Below, piece by piece: positions 11,972 through 17,300 of a DNA stretch of 17,300 bases. Source of the stretch: an uncultured Oscillibacter sp. (lineage in GTDB: Bacteria > Bacillota > Clostridia > Oscillospirales > Oscillospiraceae). Where the stretch lies: NCBI GenBank assembly GCA_910587875.1, contig CAJUOD010000060.1, positions 1 through 17,300 on the forward strand. The letters are read 5' to 3'. Numbering within the stretch: position 1 is the stretch's first letter; each line of letters starts with the position of its first letter. A program made the translations under genes and the position numbers. The notes beneath the pieces are model-generated. The model ran no database searches. It was not told the origin of the DNA and worked only from the letters and a program-made list of their open reading frames with translations.

Positions 11972-12856
11972 ATGAAGGACATGATGTATAATTCCCTGCA
12001 CAACCGCTGGCTGCGGCTGGCGGCCGCCATGCTGGGGGAGGGCGTGGTAGCCCTGGCCCTCCGCGTCTTCATTGTGCCCCTGGGGCTGTACTCCGGCGGG
12101 CTCATGGGCCTGTGCCAGCTGATCCGCACCCTGCTCCACAACACCCTGGGCCTGGAGGCGGACATCGCCGGCGTTCTCTATTTCCTCAGCAACATCCCCA
12201 TCCTGCTCCTGGGCTGGAAGACCCTGGGGCCCCGGATGACCTTCAAGACCATCGCCTGCACGGTGTCCTTCTCCTTTTTCTATAGTATCATCCCCTCGCC
12301 GACCGTTCCCATCGTGGACGACTATCTGACCTCCTGCCTCTTGGGGGGCATCATCGTGGGCACCGCCAGCGGCATCGTGCTGACCTGCGGCGGCAGCGGC
12401 GGCGGGCTGGACATCGTGGGCCTGTGCCTGAGCAAGCGGGGCAGCCGCTTCACCGTGGGCAAGTTCTCCCTGACCTTCAACTTCTTCCTCTACTCCGCCT
12501 GCCTGATTCTCTTCATCCCGGAGGTGGCCATCTACTCCGTCATCTACAACTTCTTCTCCGCCATGGTGCTGGACCGGATGCACCAGCAGAATGTGAACGT
12601 CCAGGCCATGATCTTCACCAAGGAGGACGAGAAGGTCCTGGGCCGCTTCATCATCGAGAAGCTGGGCCGCAGCGTCACCTACTGGGAGGGCACTGGGGCC
12701 TACAGCGGCAAGGGGCTCCACGTGCTGGTGGTGTGCCTGTCCAAGTTCGAGATCGAGGAGCTGCTCCACGCCGTCCACGAGATGGACGAACACGCCTTTG
12801 TCACGGTCCAGGAGCGGGTCCGGGTCTTCGGGAATTTTGTAAGGAAGCTGGAGTGA
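11972..12856 (+). CDS. YitT family membrane protein, DUF161-DUF2179 (294 aa)
   Basis: The N-terminal two-thirds has five to six hydrophobic helices with the family's VPLGLYSGGLMGLCQLI segment and GGSGGGLDIVGL (a Gly-rich DI motif) ahead of a Tyr/Phe-rich membrane stretch. The C-terminal part (about 200-290), with NVQAMIFTKEDEKV, GTGAYSGKGLHVLVVCLSK and AFVTVQERVRVFG, is the soluble DUF2179 ligand-binding-like domain. The role is not established; the family is thought to be transport-related. GGAGG lies 6 nt before the ATG. The gene has its own promoter and its terminator lies beyond a three-armed repeat. Length is typical. Confidence 0.93.
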   Translation: MKDMMYNSLHNRWLRLAAAMLGEGVVALALRVFIVPLGLYSGGLMGLCQLIRTLLHNTLGLEADIAGVLYFLSNIPILLLGWKTLGPRMTFKTIACTVSFSFFYSIIPSPTVPIVDDYLTSCLLGGIIVGTASGIVLTCGGSGGGLDIVGLCLSKRGSRFTVGKFSLTFNFFLYSACLILFIPEVAIYSVIYNFFSAMVLDRMHQQNVNVQAMIFTKEDEKVLGRFIIEKLGRSVTYWEGTGAYSGKGLHVLVVCLSKFEIEELLHAVHEMDEHAFVTVQERVRVFGNFVRKLE

Positions 12857-12860
12857 GGGT

Positions 12861-12947
12861 GGAATGGCCTGGTCAGGGGACCAGGCCCCACACCTTTTCT
12901 ACCGATAGAACCCCCTGTGGGGCCCGCACCCCTGTGCGGGCCATTCC
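12861..12947. repeat. Three-armed palindromic element (87 bp)
   Basis: The outer arms GGAATGGCC (12861-12869) and GGCCATTCC (12939-12947) enclose three inverted repeats that share GGCC ends: 12866-12873 with 12880-12887, 12884-12892 with 12916-12924, and 12921-12929 with 12934-12942, all perfect. The arms overlap, so alternative folds exist. It lies between the YitT stop and its terminator and looks like a composite dispersed extragenic repeat. Confidence 0.7.
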
Positions 12948-12970
12948 CCAAATTTGCTTTTCTGTCAGTA

Positions 12971-13000
12971 GGGGCGGACCTGTGTGTCCGCCCCTTTTTT
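12971..13000 (+). terminator. Terminator after the YitT-family gene
   Basis: GGGGCGGAC (12971-12979) pairs perfectly with GTCCGCCCC (12986-12994), followed by six T residues. The last T is the first base of the reversed trmO stop codon. The GTAGGGGC left end matches the repeat at 6898-6924. Confidence 0.85.
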
Positions 13001-13701
13001 CATGCCCCGGAGCTCTTTTCAATCTCCAAGACCCGCAGAACCTCCCCCTCCACGGAGAACCGCACCTCCAGCCCGGCGAAGCCGAAGCCGTAGGCCCGTC
13101 CCGGGTCGTCCTGATACCTGGGCCGGGGGTCCAGGGCCAGCACGGACCGGAGGGCCTCCCGCCGGTCCGGGGGCACCTTCTCCCACAGCTCCGGCGGGCA
13201 CTCCACCGCCAGGGTCTCCCCGTCGGGCACGGCGGCGGCGAAGCCCCCCAGGGCCTCGGGGCGGCAGTCGGCGTAGGGGAGATAGGGCTTGATATCCAGG
13301 ATGGGCGTGCCGTCCATCAAATCCGCCCCCCGGACCCGGAGGACGGTCCCGAACTCCGCCGTCTTTTCGATCCCCGCCAGGGTGACGGCGGACAGGGCCA
13401 GAGGGTTGGGCCGGAAGGGGGACCGGGTGGCAAAGACCCCCAGCCGGGCGTTCCCCCCCAGCCGGGGCGGGCGCACCGTGGGCGACCAGCCCTCCCGGAC
13501 CGCTTGGTCGAAGACCCAGATCAGCCACACGTGGGAAAAGCCCTCCAGCCCCCGGAGGGCGGCGGGGTCCCGGTACGCCGGCTCAAAGACCACCAGGGAC
13601 TCCAGGGACTCCACCAGGCCGCTCTGGCGGGGGACGCCGAACTTTCCGGCGAAGTCGCTGCGGATATGGGCGATGGGCTTCATGGTAAATTCCTCAGGCA
13701 T
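13000..13701 (-). CDS. trmO: tRNA (N6-threonylcarbamoyladenosine(37)-N6)-methyltransferase TrmO (233 aa)
   Basis: TrmO uses S-adenosylmethionine to methylate t6A37 in ANN-decoding tRNAs. Family motifs: an N-terminal KPIAHIRSDFAGKFGVPRQS (8-27), GLEGFSHVWLIWVF, ATRSPFRPNPLALSAV and DLMDGTPILDIKPYLPYAD, all of the SAM-binding beta-barrel (YaeB/TsaA), plus the smaller C-terminal domain with DPRPRYQDD. Length is typical. The ATG at 13701 is chosen for its AGGAGG 7 nt upstream; an in-frame ATG ten codons earlier precedes that site. The stop abuts the convergent terminator of the YitT gene. Confidence 0.95.
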   Translation of the reverse strand: MPEEFTMKPIAHIRSDFAGKFGVPRQSGLVESLESLVVFEPAYRDPAALRGLEGFSHVWLIWVFDQAVREGWSPTVRPPRLGGNARLGVFATRSPFRPNPLALSAVTLAGIEKTAEFGTVLRVRGADLMDGTPILDIKPYLPYADCRPEALGGFAAAVPDGETLAVECPPELWEKVPPDRREALRSVLALDPRPRYQDDPGRAYGFGFAGLEVRFSVEGEVLRVLEIEKSSGA

Positions 13702-13733
13702 GGGCGGGCCTCCTTTTCTCGTTTTCCGCATAT

Positions 13734-13739
13734 AGTATA
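13734..13739 (-). promoter_or_regulatory. Candidate -10 element for trmO
   Basis: TATACT on the minus strand lies about 33 bp before the trmO start, but the -35 region is a T-rich tract (the tail of the lipoprotein gene's terminator) with poor similarity to TTGACA. If it is not a promoter, trmO relies on read-through. Confidence 0.35.
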
Positions 13740-13750
13740 CAGGAGGCGGG

Positions 13751-13781
13751 GAAAAAAAGAAAGCCCGTTATGTAGCCGGGC
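13751..13781 (-). terminator. Terminator of the lipoprotein gene
   Basis: GCCCG and CGGGC (13781-13777 with 13767-13763) form a short stem followed on the minus strand by TTTCTTTTTTT. The stem is short but the T-tract is strong. Confidence 0.6.
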
Positions 13782-13829
13782 CGCTGGGGGGACAGTCCTC
13801 CCGGCAGTCCGGCAGTCAGAGGGAAACGC

Positions 13830-14198
13830 TTAGAACGCCCGGTCCATGGCGTTTCCGGCATCATCCAGGGCGCCCCGGACGGACCGCCCGGCATCGTCCA
13901 GGGCATCCCGGGCGTCGTCCATCACACCGTTCCCGGCGGAGCCGCCGTTCACGGAGCCGCTTCCATAGCTTTCGCCGCTGCCCGCGCTCCCAGCGGAGCC
14001 GCTTCCGGCAGTGCTTCCTCCGGTGACGGATCCGTTTCCGGACGTGCTTCCGCCGGTGACGGAGCCGCCCGCTGCGCTTCCGGCCTGGCCGGTGGAGCCG
14101 TAATCGTCCACATTGCCGGTGGTCTGGCCTCCGCCGCAGGCGGTCAGGCAGAACGCCAGCAGCAGGGTCGCCAGCAGGCACATCAGAGTATTTTTCAT
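13830..14198 (-). CDS. Small Gly/Ser-rich lipoprotein (122 aa), unknown function
   Basis: A lipoprotein signal peptide (1-20, MKNTLMCLLATLLLAFCLTA) ends at a lipobox with Cys21 as the acylation site. Residues 22-92 are almost only Gly, Ser, Thr and Ala in loose repeats around GGS(T/V)(A/S/T)G, a flexible extracellular spacer. The C-terminus has three similar turns, DDARDAL, DDAGRSVRGAL and DDAGNAMDRAF, predicted as an amphipathic helix. It would sit anchored outside the membrane. No catalytic motif is visible. AAGGAGGAG lies 7-8 nt before the ATG; the longer open frame upstream (to 14450) lacks a ribosome binding site and covers structured DNA. Low complexity makes homology unreliable. Confidence 0.85.
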   Translation of the reverse strand: MKNTLMCLLATLLLAFCLTACGGGQTTGNVDDYGSTGQAGSAAGGSVTGGSTSGNGSVTGGSTAGSGSAGSAGSGESYGSGSVNGGSAGNGVMDDARDALDDAGRSVRGALDDAGNAMDRAF

Positions 14199-14221
14199 GA
14201 CATACTCCTCCTTCGATCTTC

Positions 14222-14304
14222 CCGGGCCCCGCCGGAGGGGCGGGGCCCGGCGTCCGCCGTCAAAGGTGCCCACGGGCAAACCGCCCCTGGACCTCTTTGA
14301 CGGC
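14222..14304 (-). promoter_or_regulatory. Highly structured leader of the lipoprotein gene
   Basis: Two perfect stems are stacked before the ribosome binding site: 14222-14233 with 14239-14250 (12 bp) and 14256-14265 with 14295-14304 (10 bp, with an inner GCCC/GGGC). Smaller inverted repeats continue to about 14390 (GGGACG/CGTCCC, CCCAGG/CCTGGG). No known riboswitch is recognised. It may be a regulatory leader or only GC-rich repeat DNA. Confidence 0.45.
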
Positions 14305-14424
14305 CCCGGGACGAACGTGCCGTCCCGTGTCCGCGATACCCAGGCGTTATTGTCCCCGGTCCGCGCCCTGCAAACCCTGGGACTTTCCGGCCGGGCAGGC
14401 TTTTTCTGGGATCCGGGGTAGTTT

Positions 14425-14623
14425 TCCGGCATGGCGCGCCCTTGGGACACATAAGGATATACGGGAGGGCGGCTGAGGACGGAACGGGTTCGGCAGTATT
14501 TTCTCTGGAAAACTCTTGAAATTTCGGCGAAATGACGTATAAATTTCTGGAAAATTGGATTAAACTAACAAAAAGAACTTTACTGCCAAGGAAAATTTTT
14601 TGAAATGTTTGTGCAATTCTCCA
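14425..14623. other. AT-rich intergenic region upstream of HPr
   Basis: Base composition changes sharply from the GC-rich leader to AT-rich DNA. It contains a possible upstream promoter, TTGAAA (14516-14521), 16-bp spacer, TATAAA (14538-14543), on the plus strand. No gene is seen. A promoter for the lipoprotein gene should lie here or just left of it, but none stands out. Confidence 0.5.
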
Positions 14624-14652
14624 TTGACGGGAGACAAAAAAGCGTTTATGAT
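14624..14652 (+). promoter_or_regulatory. Promoter of the HPr gene
   Basis: TTGACG (14624-14629), 17-bp spacer, TATGAT (14647-14652). The leader would be about 57 nt. Confidence 0.8.
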
Positions 14653-14715
14653 GGTAGAGGAAAGACTCGTGGTCAACCATTGATTTGATTTGACACAAAA
14701 AAGGAGAGCTGCAAC

Positions 14716-14979
14716 ATGTACACGCAGGAAATTACTGTCAACAACGAAGTTGGTTTGCACGCCCGCCCCGCCACGTTCTTTATCCAGAAGGCCAACGAGT
14801 TTAAGAGCGGCATCTGGGTCGAGAAGGAGGATCGCCGCGTCAATGCCAAGAGCCTCTTGGGCGTGCTGTCCCTGGGCATCGTGAAGGGCACCCCCATCAC
14901 CCTGATCGCGGACGGCAGCGATGAGAAAGAGGCGGTCACCGCTTTGGTGGACCTGGTGAAAGACAACTTCGGAGAGTAA
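14716..14979 (+). CDS. ptsH: Phosphocarrier protein HPr (87 aa)
   Basis: HPr carries phosphate from enzyme I to sugar-specific EII proteins in the PTS and, when phosphorylated by HprK/P on Ser46, acts with CcpA in carbon catabolite control. The active site GLHARPA has His15; Ser46 lies in NAKSLLGVLSLG. Having both residues argues for HPr rather than Crh, which lacks His15. Length is standard. AAAGGAGAG lies 8 nt before the ATG. The gene has its own promoter and a strong terminator, so it is monocistronic and not joined to a ptsI gene here; some Clostridia carry more than one HPr paralogue. Confidence 0.96.
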   Translation: MYTQEITVNNEVGLHARPATFFIQKANEFKSGIWVEKEDRRVNAKSLLGVLSLGIVKGTPITLIADGSDEKEAVTALVDLVKDNFGE

Positions 14980-14982
14980 CGA

Positions 14983-15024
14983 ACCGTCCCCGTGCTGCCC
15001 GTCAGCGCGGGGTGGTCTTTTTTT
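14983..15024 (+). terminator. Terminator between HPr and uvrC
   Basis: A 10-bp stem with one G-U pair (14988-14997 with 15003-15012), extended by ACC/GGT, is followed by CTTTTTTT. uvrC starts only 20 nt later with no clear promoter, so it may be expressed by read-through. Confidence 0.85.
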
Positions 15025-15043
15025 ATTTGTATGGAGGTGGAGC

Positions 15044-16897
15044 ATGACCAGGGACGAGCTGAAGGAGAAGGCCAACGACCTGCCCCTGCTGCCGGGGGTC
15101 TACCTGATGATGGACAGGACCGGGAAGGTCATCTACGTGGGCAAGGCGAAGAAGCTCAAGAACCGGGTCAGCCAATACTTTCAGGACAGCGCCTCCCACA
15201 CGGTGAAGACGAGGCAGATGGTCTCCCAGATCGACCGGTTCGACACCATCTTCGTCTCCAGCGAGTTTGAGGCCCTGGTGCTGGAGAACTCCCTCATCAA
15301 GCGGCACATGCCCCGCTATAACATCCTCCTCAAGGACGACAAGGGCTATCCCTTCGTGCGCCTCTCCCGGGAGACCTACCCCCGGTTTACCATGGTCCAC
15401 AAGTGGGCCAACGACGGGGCCAGGTACTTCGGGCCCTTCGGCGGGCGGTTCGAGACCCGCCAGGCCCTGGACGCCGTCTGTGCCGCCCTGCGCCTCCCCA
15501 CCTGCAACCGGAAATTTCCCCGGGACATCGGGGCGGAGCGGCCCTGCCTGAACTTCCACATGGGCCGGTGCGACGGCTTCTGCCGCCCGGAGATGACGGC
15601 GGAGGAGTACAACCGCCGCATCCGCCAGGCCTGCCAGATGCTGGAGGGCAAGGCGAAGGAGCTCCTCCGGGAGATGACCGGGGAGATGGAGGCGGAGGCG
15701 GAGGCTCTGCGGTTTGAGCAGGCGGCGGCCCTCCGGGACCGGATCAACGCCATCAGCGCCCTGAGCAAAAAGCAGACGGTCATCGCCGGGCTCTGCGCCG
15801 ACACGGACATCTGGGGTCTTTACCGGGGCGCGGGCAAGTGCTGCTACGCCGTGCTCCACATGGAGGAGGGCAACCTGGCGGGCCGGGAGACGGAGCTGTT
15901 CACCGCCCCCATGGAGGAGCCTCAGGAGGAGATGCTCTCCGCCCTGACGGCCCAGTACTACCTGCCCCGGGCCATCCTGCCCCATGAGATTCTGCTGCCC
16001 TTCGAGACGGAGGGCTACTGCGAAAGCCTCTCAGAGGCCCTGACCAAGCGGGCGGGGCACAAGGTCTGGGTCCACGTCCCCCAGCGGGGGGAAAAGGCGG
16101 ACCTTCGGGCCATGGCCCAGCGGAACGCCGCCGAGGAGGCGGAGCGGGCCACCACCGCCGAGGAGCGTGTGGCCCACACCCTGGAGCTGCTGACGAAAAT
16201 GCTGGACCTCCCGGCCCCTCCCAAGCGGCTGGAGTCCTTCGACATCTCCAACACCGGGGGCAGCGATATCGTGGCCTCCATGGTGGTCTACAGCGGCACC
16301 CGGCCCCTGAAGAGCGCCTACCGGCGCTTCCGCATCAAGGACCTGGAGGGGAAACCCGACGACTACGCCTCCATGCGGGAAGTGCTCCGGCGGCGGCTCC
16401 AGCGGGCAGCAGACGGGGACGAGAAATTTCTCCCCCTGCCGGACGTGTTCCTGATCGACGGCGGCGTCACCCACGCCCAGACAGCCCTGGGCGTCGCCCG
16501 GGAATTCGGGGTGGACGTGCCCATCTTCGGCATGGTGAAGGATGACCGGCACCGGACCCGGGCCCTGGTGACCCCGGAGGGCCGGGAGATCGGCATCGTG
16601 GGGAATCAGGCGGTGTTCTCCCTCATCGGGCAGATCCAGGAGGAGACCCACCGGTTCGCCATCACCTACCACCACGAGAGCCACGGGAAGAGCGCCCTGC
16701 GCTCCGCCCTGGACGGCATCCCCGGCGTGGGGCCCAAGCGGCGGGAGGAGCTGCGGAAGCGGTTCGGCACCATCAAGGCCATCCGGGAGGCGGATGTGGA
16801 GGCCCTGGCGGCGGTGGTGCCCAGGAATGCCGCCGAGGCGGTGTGGGGGCACTTCCATCCGTCGAACGCAGAGGCAGCGGATGGGGAGCAGGCATGA
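15044..16897 (+). CDS. uvrC: UvrABC system excinuclease subunit C (617 aa)
   Basis: UvrC makes the 3' and 5' incisions around lesions in nucleotide excision repair with UvrA and UvrB. Domains in order: the GIY-YIG nuclease (about 15-100) with GVYLM and VIYVGKAKKLKNRVSQYF; a Cys-rich region (about 155-185: PTCNRKFP, CLNFHMGRCDGFC); the UVR domain (about 200-240, EAEALRFEQAAALRDRINAI); an RNase H-like nuclease (about 390-540) with SFDISNTGGSDIVASMVVY, FLIDGGVTHAQ and HHESHGKSALRSALDGI; and a C-terminal helix-hairpin-helix (GIPGVGPKRREELRKRFG). Length is normal. GGAGGTGG lies about 3-8 nt before the ATG. It follows HPr with a terminator between. Confidence 0.98.
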   Translation: MTRDELKEKANDLPLLPGVYLMMDRTGKVIYVGKAKKLKNRVSQYFQDSASHTVKTRQMVSQIDRFDTIFVSSEFEALVLENSLIKRHMPRYNILLKDDKGYPFVRLSRETYPRFTMVHKWANDGARYFGPFGGRFETRQALDAVCAALRLPTCNRKFPRDIGAERPCLNFHMGRCDGFCRPEMTAEEYNRRIRQACQMLEGKAKELLREMTGEMEAEAEALRFEQAAALRDRINAISALSKKQTVIAGLCADTDIWGLYRGAGKCCYAVLHMEEGNLAGRETELFTAPMEEPQEEMLSALTAQYYLPRAILPHEILLPFETEGYCESLSEALTKRAGHKVWVHVPQRGEKADLRAMAQRNAAEEAERATTAEERVAHTLELLTKMLDLPAPPKRLESFDISNTGGSDIVASMVVYSGTRPLKSAYRRFRIKDLEGKPDDYASMREVLRRRLQRAADGDEKFLPLPDVFLIDGGVTHAQTALGVAREFGVDVPIFGMVKDDRHRTRALVTPEGREIGIVGNQAVFSLIGQIQEETHRFAITYHHESHGKSALRSALDGIPGVGPKRREELRKRFGTIKAIREADVEALAAVVPRNAAEAVWGHFHPSNAEAADGEQA

Positions 16898-16914
16898 AAA
16901 AACGCCCCGCCGCC

Positions 16915-16943
16915 TTGACAACGGGGGAGCGGAACGATATAAT
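16915..16943 (+). promoter_or_regulatory. Promoter with perfect consensus hexamers for the plus-strand RNA
   Basis: TTGACA (16915-16920), 17-bp spacer, TATAAT (16938-16943). It begins 17 bp past the uvrC stop and points into the antisense locus. Confidence 0.9.
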
Positions 16944-16994
16944 GACAGCAGAAGGGACACCGCTGCAAGACGGTCAGCCCTCACTGCTCAACTT

Positions 16995-17032
16995 AAAAAA
17001 GTTGACCGCTTGGTGCCAGCCGAGCGGTCAAC
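16995..17032 (-). terminator. Terminator of the minus-strand peptide mRNA
   Basis: A perfect 10-bp stem (17023-17032 with 17001-17010, 12-nt loop) is followed by six T residues on the minus strand (17000-16995). The peptide stop codon lies in the stem. Confidence 0.8.
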
Positions 17033-17114
17033 GCGCGTTTATGGTCAGTATGTACAGCGCGAACGCCAGACATACGAGAAACCGCAGTACGAAGTACAAA
17101 CGATTCTTCCACAC
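17028..17114 (-). CDS. Small hydrophobic membrane peptide (28 aa), toxin candidate
   Basis: From the GTG at 17114 the peptide begins MWKNRLYFVLRFLVCL and ends LTINAR: one membrane helix (about 6-25) with basic residues at both ends. A GTG three codons earlier (17123) overlaps the ribosome binding site and is less likely. AAAGGGGGTG lies about 6 nt before the chosen start and is buried in the 9-bp hairpin at 17121-17142. A promoter with perfect consensus boxes (17207-17235) and a terminator overlapping the stop define a transcript of about 206 nt, all of it antisense to the plus-strand RNA. This organisation is that of a type I toxin; the sequence is not one I can name, and a small regulatory membrane protein is the alternative. 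Confidence 0.55.
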   Translation of the reverse strand: MWKNRLYFVLRFLVCLAFALYILTINAR

Positions 17115-17120
17115 TCGCTT

Positions 17121-17142
17121 CACCCCCTTTCTCAAGGGAGTG
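17121..17142 (-). promoter_or_regulatory. Hairpin hiding the peptide's ribosome binding site
   Basis: On the minus strand CACTCCCTT (17142-17134) pairs with AAGGGGGTG (17129-17121) over 9 bp including one G-U, around a 4-nt loop. The right arm is the Shine-Dalgarno sequence, so translation should be low unless the hairpin opens. Confidence 0.6.
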
Positions 17143-17175
17143 GCCAACCGCCTTTTCCGCAGCTGTGTCCTTCTG

Positions 17176-17206
17176 CCGCCGTGCCCTGACGGGCCCGGCG
17201 GTTTTT
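17176..17206 (+). terminator. Terminator of the plus-strand structured RNA
   Basis: An 11-position stem (17176-17186 with 17191-17201, one mismatch, 4-nt loop) is followed by TTTTT. The minus-strand transcript starts within this stem. Confidence 0.8.
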
Positions 17207-17235
17207 ATTATAGGGGAAATGGGGAGGTTTGTCAA
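17207..17235 (-). promoter_or_regulatory. Promoter with perfect consensus hexamers for the minus-strand peptide mRNA
   Basis: TTGACA (17235-17230), 17-bp spacer, TATAAT (17212-17207) on the minus strand, facing the plus-strand promoter across about 260 bp. Confidence 0.9.
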
Positions 17236-17243
17236 ATCACGGT

Positions 17244-17279
17244 AAAAAAGACCGAAGGGCGCAAGCCCTTCGGTCTTTT
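17244..17279. terminator. Bidirectional terminator at the right edge
   Basis: A perfect 15-bp stem (17246-17260 with 17265-17279, GCAA loop) is flanked by TTTT on the plus side and six T residues on the minus side. It probably ends a minus-strand gene entering from beyond the window. Confidence 0.8.
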
Positions 17280-17300
17280 CGTTACGCTGAAACTTGGTTG

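Larger units (their letters stand above)
16950..17206 (+). ncRNA. Predicted structured RNA, about 257 nt, antisense to the small peptide gene
   Basis: It runs from the promoter at 16915-16943 to the terminator at 17176-17206. The 5' end (16948-16966) pairs with 17159-17176 in a stem of about 17 bp with few mismatches, closing the molecule; inside are GTTGACCGCT/AGCGGTCAAC (17001-17010 with 17023-17032), a GTATGT/ACATAC pairing and a GTAC-GAA-GTAC hairpin. It covers the full minus-strand peptide gene. It does not match tmRNA, SRP RNA, RNase P RNA or 6S RNA signatures that I know. Either a long antitoxin RNA or an independent ncRNA. Confidence 0.6.

Noticed and set aside
16950..17206. Known housekeeping RNA (tmRNA, SRP, 6S, RNase P)
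   Set aside because: No tag-peptide frame, no SRP helix 8 motif, no RNase P conserved core and no clear 6S bubble could be found; the identity stays open.
17042..17300. Plus-strand open frame running off the right edge
   Set aside because: Runs through the structured RNA, a terminator and a promoter, with no ribosome binding site; likely chance.
1..17300. CRISPR arrays, insertion sequences, rRNA
   Set aside because: No regularly spaced direct repeats, transposase motifs or rRNA segments were seen on either strand.

Overview
The window looks like chromosomal DNA of a high-GC member of the Firmicutes, most likely the class Clostridia and an Oscillospiraceae-type gut anaerobe (Flavonifractor / Pseudoflavonifractor / Lawsonibacter relatives). 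The grounds are an SCIFF ranthipeptide with its radical-SAM maturase, HPr with both His15 and Ser46, a short archaeal-type prolyl-tRNA synthetase, strong AGGAGG ribosome binding sites, and many TTGACA-N17-TATAAT type promoters in otherwise GC-rich DNA. The genus is inference.

Layout. Positions 1-517 hold no convincing gene; most of this is a large imperfect palindrome with a terminator at its centre. A 59-residue ferredoxin (518-697, minus) follows. From 782 to 9157 all genes run on the minus strand. In transcription order they are proS, a membrane acyltransferase, a TetM/EF-G-like GTPase fused to a YacP/Rae1-type NYN nuclease, an LspA-like protein, the SCIFF peptide, its maturase, a PLP-dependent Orn/Lys/Arg decarboxylase-family enzyme, and then the ferredoxin. 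Terminators, hairpins and a promoter inside the series break it into subunits, while ATGA overlaps couple GTPase to lspA and maturase to decarboxylase.

Positions 9290-9615 form a compact locus resembling a type I toxin-antitoxin module: a 28-residue membrane peptide on the plus strand, a convergent strong minus-strand promoter, and a shared bidirectional terminator. Next come an XRE-S24 repressor gene (minus) with a divergent promoter and palindromic operators, a tRNA-Thr/tRNA-Tyr pair (minus) with tandem terminators, and a plus-strand mini-operon of three small overlapping genes (Cys4-type zinc protein, coiled-coil protein, sigma region-4-like protein).

A YitT family membrane protein (plus), trmO (minus), a Gly/Ser-rich lipoprotein with a structured leader (minus), HPr (plus) and uvrC (plus) follow. 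The right end (16915-17279) holds two convergent promoters, each with perfect consensus hexamers, that transcribe the same 250 bp in opposite directions: a structured RNA on plus and a 28-residue membrane peptide on minus. This is a second, apparently unrelated, type I toxin-antitoxin-like arrangement.

The items most worth follow-up are the ribosome-protection GTPase-nuclease fusion and the two antisense-paired small-peptide loci. All calls come from reading the sequence; no database search was run.
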